Shown: positions 7,075 through 16,913 of the stretch, in pieces
Numbering within the stretch: position 1 is the first letter of the stretch
Layout: every line of letters starts with the position of its first letter
DNA from: Mycolicibacterium mucogenicum DSM 44124
GTDB lineage: Bacteria > Actinomycetota > Actinomycetes > Mycobacteriales > Mycobacteriaceae
Length of the DNA stretch: 64,000 nt
Direction: 5' to 3'
NCBI RefSeq assembly: GCF_005670685.2
Contig: NZ_CP062008.1
Location: 1,550,001 to 1,614,000, forward strand
The notes under the pieces: generated by a model
What the model was told of the DNA's origin: nothing
The model's database searches: none
Seen by the model: only the letters and a program-made list of their open reading frames with translations
Position numbers and translations under genes: made by a program

Positions 7075-8400
7075 ATGAGCGAGGCTTGCCGAGCGAATCG
7101 ACGGGCCTTGGGCAGCCACGTCCCGCCTGTCGGCCGGGGCCGCGTCGCCGCCTGGGCGCTGTGGGACTCCGGTGCCACGGGCGTGAACGCGATCGTGACG
7201 ACCTTCGGTTTCAACATCTATCTCATCTCGGAGGTCGGCAAAGGCCTGCCGGGCCCGACGACGCCCGAGAGCTGGCTGGGGCGCGCGGTGCTGGTGGCGG
7301 GCATCGCGGTGGCGTTGTTGGCCCCGGTGACGGGCGTGATGGTCGACGCCGCGTACCGGCGGCGGCGGGCGCTCGCGGCGCTGACGGGCGCCGTCGTGGT
7401 GCTGACGGCGTCGATGACGTTCATCAAGCCCGACTACCACTACCTGTGGATCGGCCTGGCGTTGTTGGCCTGCACCGCGGCGTGCATGGACCTGGCGACG
7501 GTCCCGTACAACGCGATGCTGCGGCAGTTGTCGACGCCGACGACCTCGGGTCGCATCTCTGGATTCGGCTTGGCGGCAGGGTTTTTCGGCAGCGTCGTAC
7601 TGCTGCTCCTGGTCTTCGTGGGTTTCAAGTCCGGTAGCGGCGACACCCTCGGCCTCCTGGGCATTCCGAACTCGGACGGCAAACCCGACCGGTACGCGGT
7701 CCTGGTGGCCGCGGCGTGGTTCGTCATCTTCGCGCTGCCGTTGCTGCTGACGGTGAAGTCGCCGCCGCACGACGGCACGCCGGCCGTCGGATTCTTCGGC
7801 GCCTACCGCAGGTTGTGGACGGAGGTCGTCGGCGAGTGGCGCCGCGACCGCAACGTCGTCTACTACCTACTCTCCAGCGCCGTCTTCCGCGACGGGCTGA
7901 CGGGCATCTCGATCTTCGGACCGGTGGTGGGGGTCAGCGTCTACGGGCTCGCGCCGACGAGCGTGCCGTTGTTCGGCGCCGGTGCGTTCACCATCGCGGC
8001 ACTGGGCGCGGCGCTCGGCGGCATGCTCGACGACCGGATCGGTTCCAAGCGCGTCATCGTGGGCTCACTGGCCGCGATGGTCGCCGTCGGCATCACGCTG
8101 ATGTTCCTGTCCGGACCGCTCGCGTTCTGGATTTGTGGCCTGACACTGTGCCTGTTCGTCGGCCCCACGCAGTCGGCGTCGCGGAACCTGATGCTCCGCA
8201 TCTCGGCGGACGGCAAGGAGGGCGTGGCCTTCGGGCTCTACACCACCACGGGCCGGGCGGCGCACGTGCTGTCGCCGTGGTTGTTCTCGATGTTCATCGA
8301 CATCTTCGCGACGACGCGGGCGGGCCTGGGCGGCCTGTGCACGGTCCTGGCGATCGGGCTGGTCGGGATGATGCTGGTGAAGGTGCCGGCCCGGCGTTAG
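7075..8400 (+). CDS. MFS transporter of the UMF1/Atg22-like type
   Basis: 441 residues with about 12 hydrophobic helices. The N-terminal VAAWALWDSGATGVNAIVTTFGFNIYL matches the start of Atg22-like (UMF1) permeases, which have a Trp-Asp-Ser/Ala signature before helix 1. The helix 2-3 loop AAYRRRRALAAL is a basic MFS loop. Substrate unknown; the family includes amino-acid exporters. Only 33 bases separate its ATG from the divergent SDR. Its stop overlaps the stop of the next, opposite gene by 4 bases. Equivalent by order to Rv2508c. Confidence 0.82.
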   Translation: MSEACRANRRALGSHVPPVGRGRVAAWALWDSGATGVNAIVTTFGFNIYLISEVGKGLPGPTTPESWLGRAVLVAGIAVALLAPVTGVMVDAAYRRRRALAALTGAVVVLTASMTFIKPDYHYLWIGLALLACTAACMDLATVPYNAMLRQLSTPTTSGRISGFGLAAGFFGSVVLLLLVFVGFKSGSGDTLGLLGIPNSDGKPDRYAVLVAAAWFVIFALPLLLTVKSPPHDGTPAVGFFGAYRRLWTEVVGEWRRDRNVVYYLLSSAVFRDGLTGISIFGPVVGVSVYGLAPTSVPLFGAGAFTIAALGAALGGMLDDRIGSKRVIVGSLAAMVAVGITLMFLSGPLAFWICGLTLCLFVGPTQSASRNLMLRISADGKEGVAFGLYTTTGRAAHVLSPWLFSMFIDIFATTRAGLGGLCTVLAIGLVGMMLVKVPARR

Positions 8401-9059
8401 TGCCCGTGCCCGCGGCCGCGTTTGCCGGACTGCCGGCACACCGTGAGGCCCGCGCCTTCCCGCTGCTGAATCTGGGTGCCGTCGACCGAGATGGTGCACG
8501 CGATGCCGCGTCCGGCGTTGACGATGCTGACGCTGGCCGAGCGCGCGGCCGGCCGGTTCAGCTGCACTTCCTTGGTCCACGGCAGCGGCACGTTGAACTC
8601 CGTCTGCAGCACCCCGCCGGTGTCGACGTACGTGATGCTCACCGCCCGGCCGTTGCCGATCACGGCGTACAGCACGGCTTCGGTGTCGCCGCTCTCGTCG
8701 TCTGGGGGCGCTGCCGCCGCCGGTGGGCTGACGGCTTCGCTGGGCTCGGTGCTCTCGGGCGTCGTGGTGGTCGTCACAGTCGTCGACGACGACATCGGAT
8801 CCTGCGTCGGGACCGGCAGCGGCGGCGGTGCGACCAGGGTCTGTTGTTCGGAACTGTTGACGATGACCAGCGCGATCACGGTGCAGAGAGCCAGGATCAG
8901 TACCGCGCCGGCCAGCGGGAACAGCCACTTGTGGCGGCGGACCTTCGGCGGTGCGGTGACACCGTAGGGATCGGTGAAGGCGTCGGTCTGGTAGCCGGCC
9001 GTCGGCATGGCCGGGAGTTTCTTGGTGGCGTCCAGCCCGTCGTCGCGCGATCCGGTCAT
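8397..9059 (-). CDS. Proline-rich membrane protein with MmpS-like outer domain
   Basis: 220 residues. Cytoplasmic N-terminus of about 45 residues ending KVRRHKW, one membrane helix (LFPLAGAVLILALCTVIALVIV), a Thr/Ser/Pro/Ala-rich spacer (about residues 75-125), then an outer beta domain AVLYAVIGNGRAVSITYVDT ... VPLPWTKEV ... ACTISVDGTQIQQREG ... VCRQ. That last part has the layout of MmpS proteins, including two Cys that could form a disulfide outside the cell. The ATG at 9059 has GAGGTGG just upstream, better than the GTG at 9065. Equivalent to Rv2507. Role likely in the envelope; not known. Confidence 0.75.
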   Translation of the reverse strand: MTGSRDDGLDATKKLPAMPTAGYQTDAFTDPYGVTAPPKVRRHKWLFPLAGAVLILALCTVIALVIVNSSEQQTLVAPPPLPVPTQDPMSSSTTVTTTTTPESTEPSEAVSPPAAAAPPDDESGDTEAVLYAVIGNGRAVSITYVDTGGVLQTEFNVPLPWTKEVQLNRPAARSASVSIVNAGRGIACTISVDGTQIQQREGAGLTVCRQSGKRGRGHGH

Positions 9060-9126
9060 GCCCACCTCATGTTTGCAGGGTACCTGCGGCGCGCGCCGGA
9101 CCGCGGGGACGCTGCGGCGGGTTGGA

Positions 9127-9741
9127 TCAGCGGTGCGGGGCCAGTGCCGCGACGGTCATGGCGCGCAGCACGGCGCGCGAGGATTCCTCCTGCTTGCGGG
9201 CGCCGCCCGCGGTGACACTGTGCGGCGTCGAGTTCAGGAGCCCGAATGCGGCGTGGGCCATGGTGCGGGCGTCGGCTTCGCTGCGGGACGGGTCGAGCCG
9301 GCGCAGGACGTCCACCCAGATTTCCACGTACTGGCGCTGCGAGCGGCGCACCTGCCGTTTGGCGGCGTCGGGGAGGTTGTTGAGGTCGCGGTCCTGGATC
9401 CGGATCAGGTCGGACTCGTTGAGCGCGAAGTCCAGGTGGAACTCGATGAGGCCGTTGAGTGCGTCGGCGGGATCGTCACATTCGGCGACCACGGCGCGTC
9501 CCCCCGCGTGCAGCCGGGCGCTGACACTGACCAGTAGCTCGACCAGGAGCGCTTCCTTGTTGGGGAAGTGCCGGTAGATCGCGGGCCCGCTGATGCCTGC
9601 CGCGGCGCCGATGTCCTCGAGGCGGACCGCCAGGAAGCCACGTTCGGCGATGAGTCGTTCGGCGGCGGCGACGAGTTGGCCGCGCCGGTCGGATTTGGCT
9701 CGGCTGCGCGGTGTTTCGGCGTCTGACACTGATGCCGTCAT
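9127..9741 (-). CDS. bkaR: TetR-family regulator of branched-chain keto-acid genes (BkaR type)
   Basis: 204 residues from the ATG at 9741, behind a good GGAGG. The helix-turn-helix is clear: RLEDIGAAAGISGPAIYRHFPNKEALLVELL. The rest is a helical ligand domain. It is divergent from the methylcrotonyl-CoA carboxylase operon with 92 bases between, and matches the position of Rv2506, which I recall as BkaR, a repressor of the adjacent branched-chain keto-acid operon. Effector probably an acyl-CoA of leucine breakdown (inference). A candidate operator lies at 9772-9787. Confidence 0.85.
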   Translation of the reverse strand: MTASVSDAETPRSRAKSDRRGQLVAAAERLIAERGFLAVRLEDIGAAAGISGPAIYRHFPNKEALLVELLVSVSARLHAGGRAVVAECDDPADALNGLIEFHLDFALNESDLIRIQDRDLNNLPDAAKRQVRRSQRQYVEIWVDVLRRLDPSRSEADARTMAHAAFGLLNSTPHSVTAGGARKQEESSRAVLRAMTVAALAPHR

Positions 9742-9771
9742 CGACACCTCCAACCCGGTCTGGACATCTCA

Positions 9772-9787
9772 GTTAATGAAGACTAAC
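9772..9787. promoter_or_regulatory. Candidate BkaR operator
   Basis: GTTAATGAAGACTAAC is 12/16 self-complementary (arms GTTA/TAAC plus inner T/A matches). It sits midway between the divergent regulator and accD1, 31 bases upstream of the regulator start, where a TetR dimer would block both promoters. Confidence 0.5.
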
Positions 9788-9833
9788 ATCGCGTTCGGTT
9801 ATTCGCCATTAACTCAAGTGAAATGGAGCGACG

Positions 9834-11426
9834 ATGTCGCCGAGCGTTTCCCAACGGGTATCGCATCGCGAGCAGCACCTGGCGCTGGTGGCCGATCTCA
9901 AGGACAGGCTGGCCGTCGCCGCGCTGGGTGGATCGGAGCGCGCCCGCGAGCGCCACGTCGGTCGCGGCAAGCTGCTGCCGCGCGACCGGGTCAACGGGCT
10001 CCTCGATCCGGGCAGCCCGTTCCTGGAGATCGCGCCGCTGGCCGCGGGCGGCATGTACGACGACGAATGCCCGGGCGCCGGCATGATCGCCGGCATCGGC
10101 CGGGTGTCGGGTCGCGAATGCATGATCGTCGCCAACGACGCGACGGTGAAAGGTGGCACGTACTACCCGATCACGGTCAAGAAGCACCTGCGGGCGCAGG
10201 AGATCGCCAGCCAGAACCAGCTGCCGTGCGTGTACCTCGTCGACTCCGGTGGTGCGTTCCTGCCGCGCCAGGACGAGGTGTTCCCCGACCGTGAACACTT
10301 CGGCCGCATCTTCTTCAACCAGGCCAACATGTCGGCGCGGGGTATCCCGCAGATCGCCGCGGTGCTCGGCTCCTGCACCGCCGGCGGCGCGTACGTCCCC
10401 GCGATGAGCGACGAGGCCGTCATCGTCCGCAACCAGGGCACCATCTTCCTGGGCGGCCCGCCGCTGGTGAAAGCCGCGACCGGAGAGGTGGTTTCGGCCG
10501 AGGACCTCGGTGGCGGCGACCTGCACTCCAAGATCTCCGGCGTCACCGACCACCTGGCACACGACGACCGCGACGCGCTGCGCATCGTCCGCCGCATCGC
10601 CTCGACGTTCGGGCCGCGCGCGCAGGCGCCGTGGGACGTCGCCCCGACGGTGGACGCGGTGTGCGACCAGACCGAGCTCTACGACGTCGTGCCGATCGAC
10701 TCCAAGGTGCCGTACGACGTGCACGAGGTGATCACCCGCATCGTCGACGGGCCATTCCCCGGCGCTTCGCTTGCCCAAGGTGGCGAATTCACCGAATTCA
10801 AGGCCGAATACGGCACCACGCTGGTGACCGGCTTCGCCCGCATCCATGGCCACCCGGTGGGCATCATCGCCAACAACGGCGTGCTGTTCGGCGAATCCGC
10901 CCAGAAGGGCGCACATTTCATCGAACTGTGCGACAAGCGGTCGGTGCCCCTGCTGTTCCTGCAGAACATCTCGGGCTTCATGGTGGGCCGCGACTACGAG
11001 GCCGGCGGCATCGCCAAGCACGGCGCCAAGATGGTCACCGCGGTGGCCTGCGCGCGGGTGCCGAAGCTGACCGTCGTCATCGGCGGCTCGTACGGCGCCG
11101 GCAACTACTCGATGTGCGGCCGCGCGTACTCGCCGCGGTTCCTGTGGATGTGGCCCAACGCCCGCATCTCGGTGATGGGCGGCGAGCAGGCCGCCTCGGT
11201 GCTGGCCACCGTGCGCGGTGACCTGACGCCGGAGGAGGAAGAGGCCATCAAGGCCCCGATCCGCCAGCAGTACGAGGATCAGGGCAACCCGTACTACTCG
11301 ACGGCCCGGCTCTGGGACGACGGCGTCATCGACCCGGCGGACACCAGAACCGTGGTGGGACTGGCTCTTTCAGTTGTCGCGCAGGCTCCGCTCGAGCCTG
11401 TGTCCTACGGCGTTTTCAGGATGTGA
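9834..11426 (+). CDS. accD1: Methylcrotonyl-CoA carboxylase, carboxyltransferase subunit
   Basis: Transfers the carboxyl group from biotin to 3-methylcrotonyl-CoA in leucine catabolism, acting with the biotin subunit encoded next. 530 residues, two crotonase-fold halves: N-terminal [29 protein letters not shown] and [40 protein letters not shown] are characteristic of the methylcrotonyl/geranyl-CoA group; the C-terminal half has [20 protein letters not shown] and [34 protein letters not shown]. First gene of a five-gene operon; only one base separates it from accA1. In M. tuberculosis fadD35-scoA-scoB lie between the regulator and this gene; they are absent here. Confidence 0.92.
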   Translation: MSPSVSQRVSHREQHLALVADLKDRLAVAALGGSERARERHVGRGKLLPRDRVNGLLDPGSPFLEIAPLAAGGMYDDECPGAGMIAGIGRVSGRECMIVANDATVKGGTYYPITVKKHLRAQEIASQNQLPCVYLVDSGGAFLPRQDEVFPDREHFGRIFFNQANMSARGIPQIAAVLGSCTAGGAYVPAMSDEAVIVRNQGTIFLGGPPLVKAATGEVVSAEDLGGGDLHSKISGVTDHLAHDDRDALRIVRRIASTFGPRAQAPWDVAPTVDAVCDQTELYDVVPIDSKVPYDVHEVITRIVDGPFPGASLAQGGEFTEFKAEYGTTLVTGFARIHGHPVGIIANNGVLFGESAQKGAHFIELCDKRSVPLLFLQNISGFMVGRDYEAGGIAKHGAKMVTAVACARVPKLTVVIGGSYGAGNYSMCGRAYSPRFLWMWPNARISVMGGEQAASVLATVRGDLTPEEEEAIKAPIRQQYEDQGNPYYSTARLWDDGVIDPADTRTVVGLALSVVAQAPLEPVSYGVFRM

Positions 11427-11427
11427 G

Positions 11428-13407
11428 ATGAAGACTTTCGATACGGTCCTGGTCGCCAACCGCGGCGAGATCGCGGTCCGCGTCATCCGGACGTTGCGGG
11501 CCATGGGGATTCGTTCGGTCGCGGTGTTCAGCGACGCCGATGCCGGTGCCCGGCATGTGCTCGAGGCCGACGTGGCGGTGAACATCGGCCCGGCCCCGGC
11601 CCGGCAGAGCTACCTGAGCATCGACGCCATCGTGAGCGCGGCGCGGCGCACCGGCGCGCAGGCCGTGCATCCGGGCTATGGATTCCTTTCCGAGAACGCC
11701 GAATTCGCCGCCGCACTGCACGATGCGGGCATCGTCTTCATCGGGCCGCCGGCCAAGGCCATCTGCACCATGGGCGACAAGATCACCGCCAAGGCGGCGG
11801 TGTCGGCCTTCGGGGTGCCGGTGGTTCCCGGTATCTCGCGTCCGGGTCTCACCGACGACGAGCTCATCACCGGCGCCCCCGAGGTGGGCTTCCCGGTGTT
11901 GGTGAAGCCGTCCGCCGGCGGTGGCGGCAAGGGTATGCGCGTGGTGCATTCGGCTGCCGAGCTACCCGCCGCGCTGGCCTCGGCCCGCCGCGAGGCCGCC
12001 TCGGCATTCGGTGACGACACCCTGTTCCTGGAACGATTCGTGTTGAACCCCAGGCACATCGAGGTCCAGGTCGTCGCGGACAGTCACGGCAACGTCGTGC
12101 ATCTCGGTGAGCGCGAGTGCAGCCTGCAGCGCCGGCACCAGAAGGTCATCGAAGAGGCCCCGTCACCCGTGCTGGACGAGGCGACCCGGGCCCGTATCGG
12201 TGCGGCCGCGTGCGACACCGCCCGCAGCGTCGACTACCGCGGCGCCGGCACCGTCGAGTTCATCGTTTCCGCCGACCGGCCCGACGAGTTCTTCTTCATG
12301 GAGATGAACACCCGCCTGCAGGTGGAACACCCGGTGACGGAACTGGTCACGGGCATCGACCTGGTGGAGTTGCAGGTGCGGGTAGCCGCTGGCGAGGCAC
12401 TGCCGGTGGCACAGGACGACATCACGATGACGGGCCACGCCATCGAAGCCCGCGTGTACGCCGAGGACCCGGCGCACGACTTCCTGCCCACGGGCGGCAC
12501 CGTGCTGGCGCTGGCCGAGCCCGCCGACGCCCGCGTGGATTCCGGTATCCGGGCCGGCTCGGTGATCGGCAGCGACTACGACCCGATGCTGTCGAAAATC
12601 ATTGCGTACGGGCCGGATCGGGAGTCGGCGCGGCGTGGCCTGGACCGGGCGCTGGCCGATACCGCCGTGTTGGGTGTCGGCACCAACCTCGACTTCCTGC
12701 GTTTCCTGCTGGCTGACGAGGACGTCATCGCCGGACGCCTCGACACCGGGCTGCTGGACCGCCGCACGGGCGACTACGTCGCGGCGCAGGCCGGCGACGA
12801 CGAGTTCATCGCCGCCGCCGCGTACCGCTGGCTGCACAGCTGGGCGGACGCCGGCGAACTGTGGGCCACCCCGACGGGCTGGCGGGTGGGGGAGCACGCG
12901 CCGACCACCATCCGGCTGCGGGCCGGTGACCGGACCGACCACGTCCACCTCACCGGAACGCCCGCGGCCGCCACGGCACGCATCGAAGACGGCGAACCAC
13001 GCAGCGTGACAGCGTCGTTGGACGGTGACCGGCTGATCGTCACGGTGGACGGCCTGCGCACCGAATACCTGACCGCCGTCGAGGACCACCGGCTGTGGCT
13101 GGCCGGTGCCGGCCGTACCACCGTCGTCGAGGACGTACGTGAGGCGCCGGTCCGCGCCGACGACGAACACAGTGGTGACGCCGAGATCGTCAGCCCGATG
13201 CCGGGATCCGTTGTCGCCGTGGGCGTCGAGGACGGGTCGACGGTGAGTAGTGGTGACGTCGTCGTCACCGTCGAGGCCATGAAAATGGAACACGCGTTGT
13301 CGTCGCCGGTCGACGGCACCGTGGAATTGCTTGTCGCCGTGGGCGATCAGGTCAAAGTGGGCCAGCCGCTGGCCCGGATTACCGCAGCAACCGAGGAGAC
13401 CAAATGA
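11428..13407 (+). CDS. accA1: Methylcrotonyl-CoA carboxylase, biotin carboxylase/biotin carrier subunit
   Basis: 659 residues from the ATG at 11428 (the earlier ATG at 11374 lies within accD1). Domains in order: biotin carboxylase ([21 protein letters not shown] at the start, Gly-rich ATP lid [13 protein letters not shown], catalytic stretch [18 protein letters not shown] near residue 300), a linking beta/BT-type domain, then a C-terminal biotinyl domain with the modified Lys in [10 protein letters not shown]. It carboxylates biotin with ATP and bicarbonate and hands it to AccD1. Overlaps fadE19 by 4 bases (ATGA), so the genes are translationally coupled. Confidence 0.93.
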   Translation: MKTFDTVLVANRGEIAVRVIRTLRAMGIRSVAVFSDADAGARHVLEADVAVNIGPAPARQSYLSIDAIVSAARRTGAQAVHPGYGFLSENAEFAAALHDAGIVFIGPPAKAICTMGDKITAKAAVSAFGVPVVPGISRPGLTDDELITGAPEVGFPVLVKPSAGGGGKGMRVVHSAAELPAALASARREAASAFGDDTLFLERFVLNPRHIEVQVVADSHGNVVHLGERECSLQRRHQKVIEEAPSPVLDEATRARIGAAACDTARSVDYRGAGTVEFIVSADRPDEFFFMEMNTRLQVEHPVTELVTGIDLVELQVRVAAGEALPVAQDDITMTGHAIEARVYAEDPAHDFLPTGGTVLALAEPADARVDSGIRAGSVIGSDYDPMLSKIIAYGPDRESARRGLDRALADTAVLGVGTNLDFLRFLLADEDVIAGRLDTGLLDRRTGDYVAAQAGDDEFIAAAAYRWLHSWADAGELWATPTGWRVGEHAPTTIRLRAGDRTDHVHLTGTPAAATARIEDGEPRSVTASLDGDRLIVTVDGLRTEYLTAVEDHRLWLAGAGRTTVVEDVREAPVRADDEHSGDAEIVSPMPGSVVAVGVEDGSTVSSGDVVVTVEAMKMEHALSSPVDGTVELLVAVGDQVKVGQPLARITAATEETK

Positions 13408-14567
13408 GCGACTTCATTTCGACCGGCACCCTGCCGGACCACTACGCCGAGCTGGCCAAGACGGTTCGGGAATTCGCGCAGACGGTCGTCGCGCCGGTGG
13501 CCGCCCAGCACGACAAGGACCACACCTTCCCGTACAAGGTCATCGACGGGATGGCCGAGATGGGCCTGTTCGGCCTGCCCTTCCCCGAGGAGTACGGCGG
13601 CATGGGCGGCGACTACTTCGCCCTGTGCCTGGCCCTGGAAGAACTCGGCAAGGTGGACCAGAGCGTCGCCATCACGCTGGAGGCCGGCGTCGGCCTGGGT
13701 GCCATGCCGGTGTACCGCTTCGGCACCGAGGCACAGAAGCAGGAATGGCTGCCGCAGCTCGCCAGCGGAAAGGCCTTGGGCGCCTTCGGTTTGACCGAGG
13801 CCGGTGGCGGCAGTGATGCCGGTGCCACCAAGACCACCGCCAAGCTGGACGGCGACAGCTGGGTGATCAACGGCTCCAAGCAGTTCATCACCAACTCCGG
13901 CACCGACATCACCAAGCTGGTGACCGTGACGGCTGTGACAGGCGAACTGCCCGGTGGGCACAAGGAGATCTCGTCGATCCTGGTTCCGGTGCCGACGCCG
14001 GGCTTCACCGCCGAACCCGCCTACGACAAGGTCGGCTGGAATGCCTCGGACACCCACCCGTTGAGCTTCGACGACGTGCGGGTGCCGGCCGAGAACCTGC
14101 TCGGTGACCGTGGCCGCGGCTACGCCAACTTCGTGCGCATCCTCGACGAGGGTCGCATCGCCATCGCCGCGCTGTCGGTCGGTGTCGCGCAGGGCTGCGT
14201 CGACGAGTGCGTGAAGTACTCGAAGGAACGGGAAGCGTTCGGGCGCAAGATCGGTGGCTACCAGGCCATCGCCTTCAAGATCGCCCGGATGGAGGCCCGC
14301 GCCCACGTCGCCCGCACCGCGTACTACGACGCCGCCGCATTGATGCTGGCGGGCAAGCCGTTCAAGAAGGCGGCCTGTATCGCCAAGATGATCGCCAGCG
14401 AGGCCGCGATGGACAACGCCCGCGACGCCACCCAGGTGTTCGGCGGCTATGGCTTCATGAACGAGTACCCGGTGGCCCGGCACTACCGCGATTCGAAGAT
14501 CCTCGAAATCGGTGAGGGCACAACGGAAGTTCAGCTGATGCTGATCGCGCGTGAGGCCGGGCTGTGA
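13404..14567 (+). CDS. fadE19: Acyl-CoA dehydrogenase
   Basis: 387 residues, complete ACAD fold with FAD: N-terminal helices, [19 protein letters not shown] (FAD/substrate motif), [17 protein letters not shown] and C-terminal [18 protein letters not shown]. The Glu in IGEGTTE is at the medium-chain type catalytic position, whereas true isovaleryl-CoA dehydrogenases carry Gly/Ala there and use another Glu; a 2-methylbutyryl-CoA or short-chain role may therefore fit better. The operon context still points to branched-chain acyl-CoA oxidation, the step before methylcrotonyl-CoA carboxylase. Overlaps both neighbours by 4 bases. Confidence 0.88.
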   Translation: MSDFISTGTLPDHYAELAKTVREFAQTVVAPVAAQHDKDHTFPYKVIDGMAEMGLFGLPFPEEYGGMGGDYFALCLALEELGKVDQSVAITLEAGVGLGAMPVYRFGTEAQKQEWLPQLASGKALGAFGLTEAGGGSDAGATKTTAKLDGDSWVINGSKQFITNSGTDITKLVTVTAVTGELPGGHKEISSILVPVPTPGFTAEPAYDKVGWNASDTHPLSFDDVRVPAENLLGDRGRGYANFVRILDEGRIAIAALSVGVAQGCVDECVKYSKEREAFGRKIGGYQAIAFKIARMEARAHVARTAYYDAAALMLAGKPFKKAACIAKMIASEAAMDNARDATQVFGGYGFMNEYPVARHYRDSKILEIGEGTTEVQLMLIAREAGL

Positions 14568-15055
14568 CCGAGAAGCGGATCATCGAGCAGCGCGGGCTCT
14601 GGTACGAGGAGTTCCAGCCGGGCGTCATCTACCAGCACCGGCCCGGCCGCACCATCACCGAAGCCGACAACGTCCTGTTCACCACGCTGACCATGAACAC
14701 GCAGGCGCTGCATCTGGACGCCGCGTTCTCCGACGCGTTGCCGCCGTTCCATGCGCGGCTGGTGAATTCGATGTTCACGCTGTCCACGCTCGTCGGGCTG
14801 TCGGTCGCCCAGCTGACGCAGGGCACGATCGTCGGAAACCTCGGTTTCTCCGACATCGCTTTCCCCAGGCCGCTTTTCCACGGCGACACGCTGTACGCGG
14901 AGTCCGAGGTGATCGAGAAGCGCGAGTCCAAGAGCCGGCCGGGGGAGGGCATCGTCACGTTCGCCCATACCGGTCGCAACCAGCACGGTGACATCGTCGC
15001 CACGGCGACGCGCAAGACCATGGTGCGCAAGCGTCCTGCGGAGCAGCCGTCATGA
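14564..15055 (+). CDS. MaoC-like hotdog hydratase (Rv2499c type)
   Basis: 163 residues, single MaoC/hotdog domain. N-terminal RGLWYEEFQPGVIYQHRPGRTITEADNVLFTTLTMNTQALHLD carries the D/N-x-x-x-x-H active-site layout of R-hydratases, and FPRPLFHGDTLYAESEV is the strand that closes the acyl pocket. By position between the carboxylase/dehydrogenase and the HMG-CoA lyase, it may hydrate 3-methylglutaconyl-CoA, the one step otherwise missing from the operon; that is inference. Starts with GTG overlapping the fadE19 stop by 4 bases. Confidence 0.82.
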   Translation: MTEKRIIEQRGLWYEEFQPGVIYQHRPGRTITEADNVLFTTLTMNTQALHLDAAFSDALPPFHARLVNSMFTLSTLVGLSVAQLTQGTIVGNLGFSDIAFPRPLFHGDTLYAESEVIEKRESKSRPGEGIVTFAHTGRNQHGDIVATATRKTMVRKRPAEQPS

Positions 15056-15858
15056 GCTTGACTGCGCCGGGCCCGGGCTGGCTGTTCTGCCCGGCGGACC
15101 GTCCTGAGCGGTTCGAAAAGGCCGCCGCCGCAGCCGATGTGGTGATCCTCGACGTGGAAGACGGCTGCGCCGCGAAGGACCGGCCGGCGGCTCGCCAGGC
15201 GTTGATCGACACCCCGCTGGACCCGGCGCGCACGGTGGTGCGGCTGAACCCGTCGGACACCGCTGATCATCCGCTGGACCTGGAAGCGCTGGCGAAGACG
15301 CCGTACACCACGGTGATGCTCGCGAAAACCGAGTCAGCCGAACAAGTTCGGGCACTGGCGCCGCTCGACGTGGTGGTGCTGGTGGAGACGCCGCTCGGCG
15401 CGCTCGCCGTCACCGATACCGCACGGGTCGACAACACGTACGCCGTCATGTGGGGCGCCGAGGACCTGTTCGCGGTGCTCGGCGGCACCGCCAACCGCTG
15501 GCCCGACGGCAGCTACCGCGATGTCGCCAAGCACGTCCGATCACAGTCGTTGTTGGCGGCCAAGGCTTTCGGCAAACTCGCGCTGGACTCGGTGTACCTG
15601 GACATCAAGAACCTCGACGGCCTGCGGGCCGAGGTCGACGACGCCGTGGCCGTCGGTTTCGACGCCAAGGTGGCCATCCACCCGACCCAGGTCGCGGTCA
15701 TCCGGAACGGCTACGCGCCGACCGAGAAGGAGATCGCCTGGGCGCGTGCGGTACTCGATGCCGCGACCCGCGAGCGTGGCGTGTTCCAGTACGACGGTCT
15801 CATGGTCGACATGCCGGTGCTGCGCCGCGCCGAGCGGATCGTCGCCCTGGCGCCGTAA
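15052..15858 (+). CDS. citE: CitE-like beta-hydroxyacyl-CoA lyase
   Basis: 268 residues, HpcH/HpaI TIM-barrel. WLFCPADRPERFEKAAAAADVVILDVEDGCA holds the metal/phosphate binding entry and the acidic DVED; VETPLGAL and WGAEDLFAVLGG hold the Mg-binding Glu and Asp; KVAIHPTQV closes the barrel. No citrate lyase alpha/gamma subunits are nearby. From memory, the M. tuberculosis orthologue Rv2498c cleaves (R)-HMG-CoA and (S)-citramalyl-CoA, linking leucine and itaconate breakdown, which fits this operon exactly. Last gene of the operon, 4-base overlap with the MaoC gene, and convergent with the M23 gene (2 bases apart). Confidence 0.9.
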   Translation: MSLTAPGPGWLFCPADRPERFEKAAAAADVVILDVEDGCAAKDRPAARQALIDTPLDPARTVVRLNPSDTADHPLDLEALAKTPYTTVMLAKTESAEQVRALAPLDVVVLVETPLGALAVTDTARVDNTYAVMWGAEDLFAVLGGTANRWPDGSYRDVAKHVRSQSLLAAKAFGKLALDSVYLDIKNLDGLRAEVDDAVAVGFDAKVAIHPTQVAVIRNGYAPTEKEIAWARAVLDAATRERGVFQYDGLMVDMPVLRRAERIVALAP

Positions 15859-15860
15859 GA

Positions 15861-16757
15861 TCAGCCCAGATACGGCCCGGGGTCGACGCGTCCGGCGAAA
15901 CCGTTCCCGAAGTCGGGGCGCAGCGGCAGGACTTCGAAGTGCAGGTGGGGGCCGTCAGCGTCACCGGTCTGACCCGTATGCCCGATGAGCTGGCCCTTGG
16001 TCACGTGCTGGCCCTTGTTGATGACCGTGTCGCTCAGATGCGCATAGCCGGTGTACACATTGCTGTTCTTGATGAGAATGCAGATGCCGGCCGGCGTGGT
16101 CATCCATGGATGGTTCTGGCCCCACCCTTCGAACTCGATGACGCCGTCGCCGGCCGCGTAGACGGGCGTACCCGGTGACGCAGCCAGGTCGATACCGTTG
16201 TGCCCGTTCTGCCCGTACTTCCGGTAGAAGTCGGGGCGTGCGCCGAAGCCTTGATTCACATTCACCGCGTCGAGTGGCCAACGGAGCCCGGCGGATTGGG
16301 CAGCGGGCGCCGGGCTGCCGGCCTCCGGCTTGACTGCGCCGCAGTCGGCTGTCACGTCGTTCAGGGTGCCGGTCTCGATGTCGACATCGGCGACGTAGTT
16401 GTTGTCGGACGTCCGGTACCAGAGGTTGTCCCAGCCGCCGTTGGGGATGTTGAAACTGAAGAAGCCCTTGACCGCCTGGCCGCGCTTGGAGCACACCAGA
16501 GTGACCTTGTCGCCGGGGTTGTACCAACCGTTCTGCTGCGCGCTCAGACTGGCGTCGGACATGCGCTGCGTGCGGGCTTTCACCGTGGCAACGGGGTCGG
16601 CATGAGCGGGTGTAGCGAAGATCAGCGACGGCAGCGCGAGTCCGGCGACCACTCCGCACGTCAGTTTGCTGAATAGCCGTGATGGTGTCGATGAGGTCTT
16701 GCCAGTCTGGCTGGGAGTCGCCAAATATCCGGCAGCAACGTCTTTCTGGCAGCTCAT
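15861..16757 (-). CDS. Secreted M23 (LytM-type) peptidoglycan endopeptidase
   Basis: 298 residues from the ATG at 16757, behind GAGGAA. Long n-region of about 30 residues, hydrophobic core KLTCGVVAGLALPSLIFATP and AHA-D cleavage near residue 53. Mature protein: an SH3-like or novel binding domain (about residues 60-150: WYNPGDKVTLVCSKRGQAVKGFF, two Cys) then M23 domain with zinc ligands His and Asp in GHNGIDLAASPGTPVYA and the HLHFE motif near the end. It should cleave cross-link peptides outside the membrane. Not present at this place in M. tuberculosis, where citE and bkdA are adjacent. Its upstream DNA matches that of the kinase gene. Confidence 0.88.
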   Translation of the reverse strand: MSCQKDVAAGYLATPSQTGKTSSTPSRLFSKLTCGVVAGLALPSLIFATPAHADPVATVKARTQRMSDASLSAQQNGWYNPGDKVTLVCSKRGQAVKGFFSFNIPNGGWDNLWYRTSDNNYVADVDIETGTLNDVTADCGAVKPEAGSPAPAAQSAGLRWPLDAVNVNQGFGARPDFYRKYGQNGHNGIDLAASPGTPVYAAGDGVIEFEGWGQNHPWMTTPAGICILIKNSNVYTGYAHLSDTVINKGQHVTKGQLIGHTGQTGDADGPHLHFEVLPLRPDFGNGFAGRVDPGPYLG

Positions 16758-16798
16758 CGATTCCTCACTTCGGACATTAGAACTTTGCTGGTGGCAAT

Positions 16799-16878
16799 GT
16801 TCTAGCACGCCTGGATCGTCGGTGCTGGCAAAGTGGAGGAGTTATGGGTGAACGTCGAATCAAATTCGTACGTTCGGG
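16799..16878 (-). promoter_or_regulatory. Promoter cassette copy A (upstream of M23 gene)
   Basis: On the minus strand: distal box CCCGAACGTACGAATT (16878-16863), then GCGTGCTAGAAC starting at 16810, whose TAGAAC (16804-16799) is a plausible -10. The start codon follows 42 bases after the -10 end. No good -35 precedes TAGAAC, so an activator at the distal box is likely. The same two blocks with identical spacing occur upstream of the kinase gene. Confidence 0.6.
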
Positions 16879-16913
16879 GGACGGCGGCAGGCCCGCTGGG
16901 CGGCAGTGACGGC

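Noticed and set aside
16757..16880. Cyclic di-AMP riboswitch upstream of a wall hydrolase, as seen for some Rpf genes
   Set aside because: The leader after the likely -10 is only about 35 bases and no ydaO-type helices can be drawn.
16844..16909. 21-codon ORF with GGAGGAG ahead of it, reading through the distal box of cassette A
   Set aside because: The same box in cassette B has no matching ORF or ribosome site, so conservation is at the DNA level, not the peptide.
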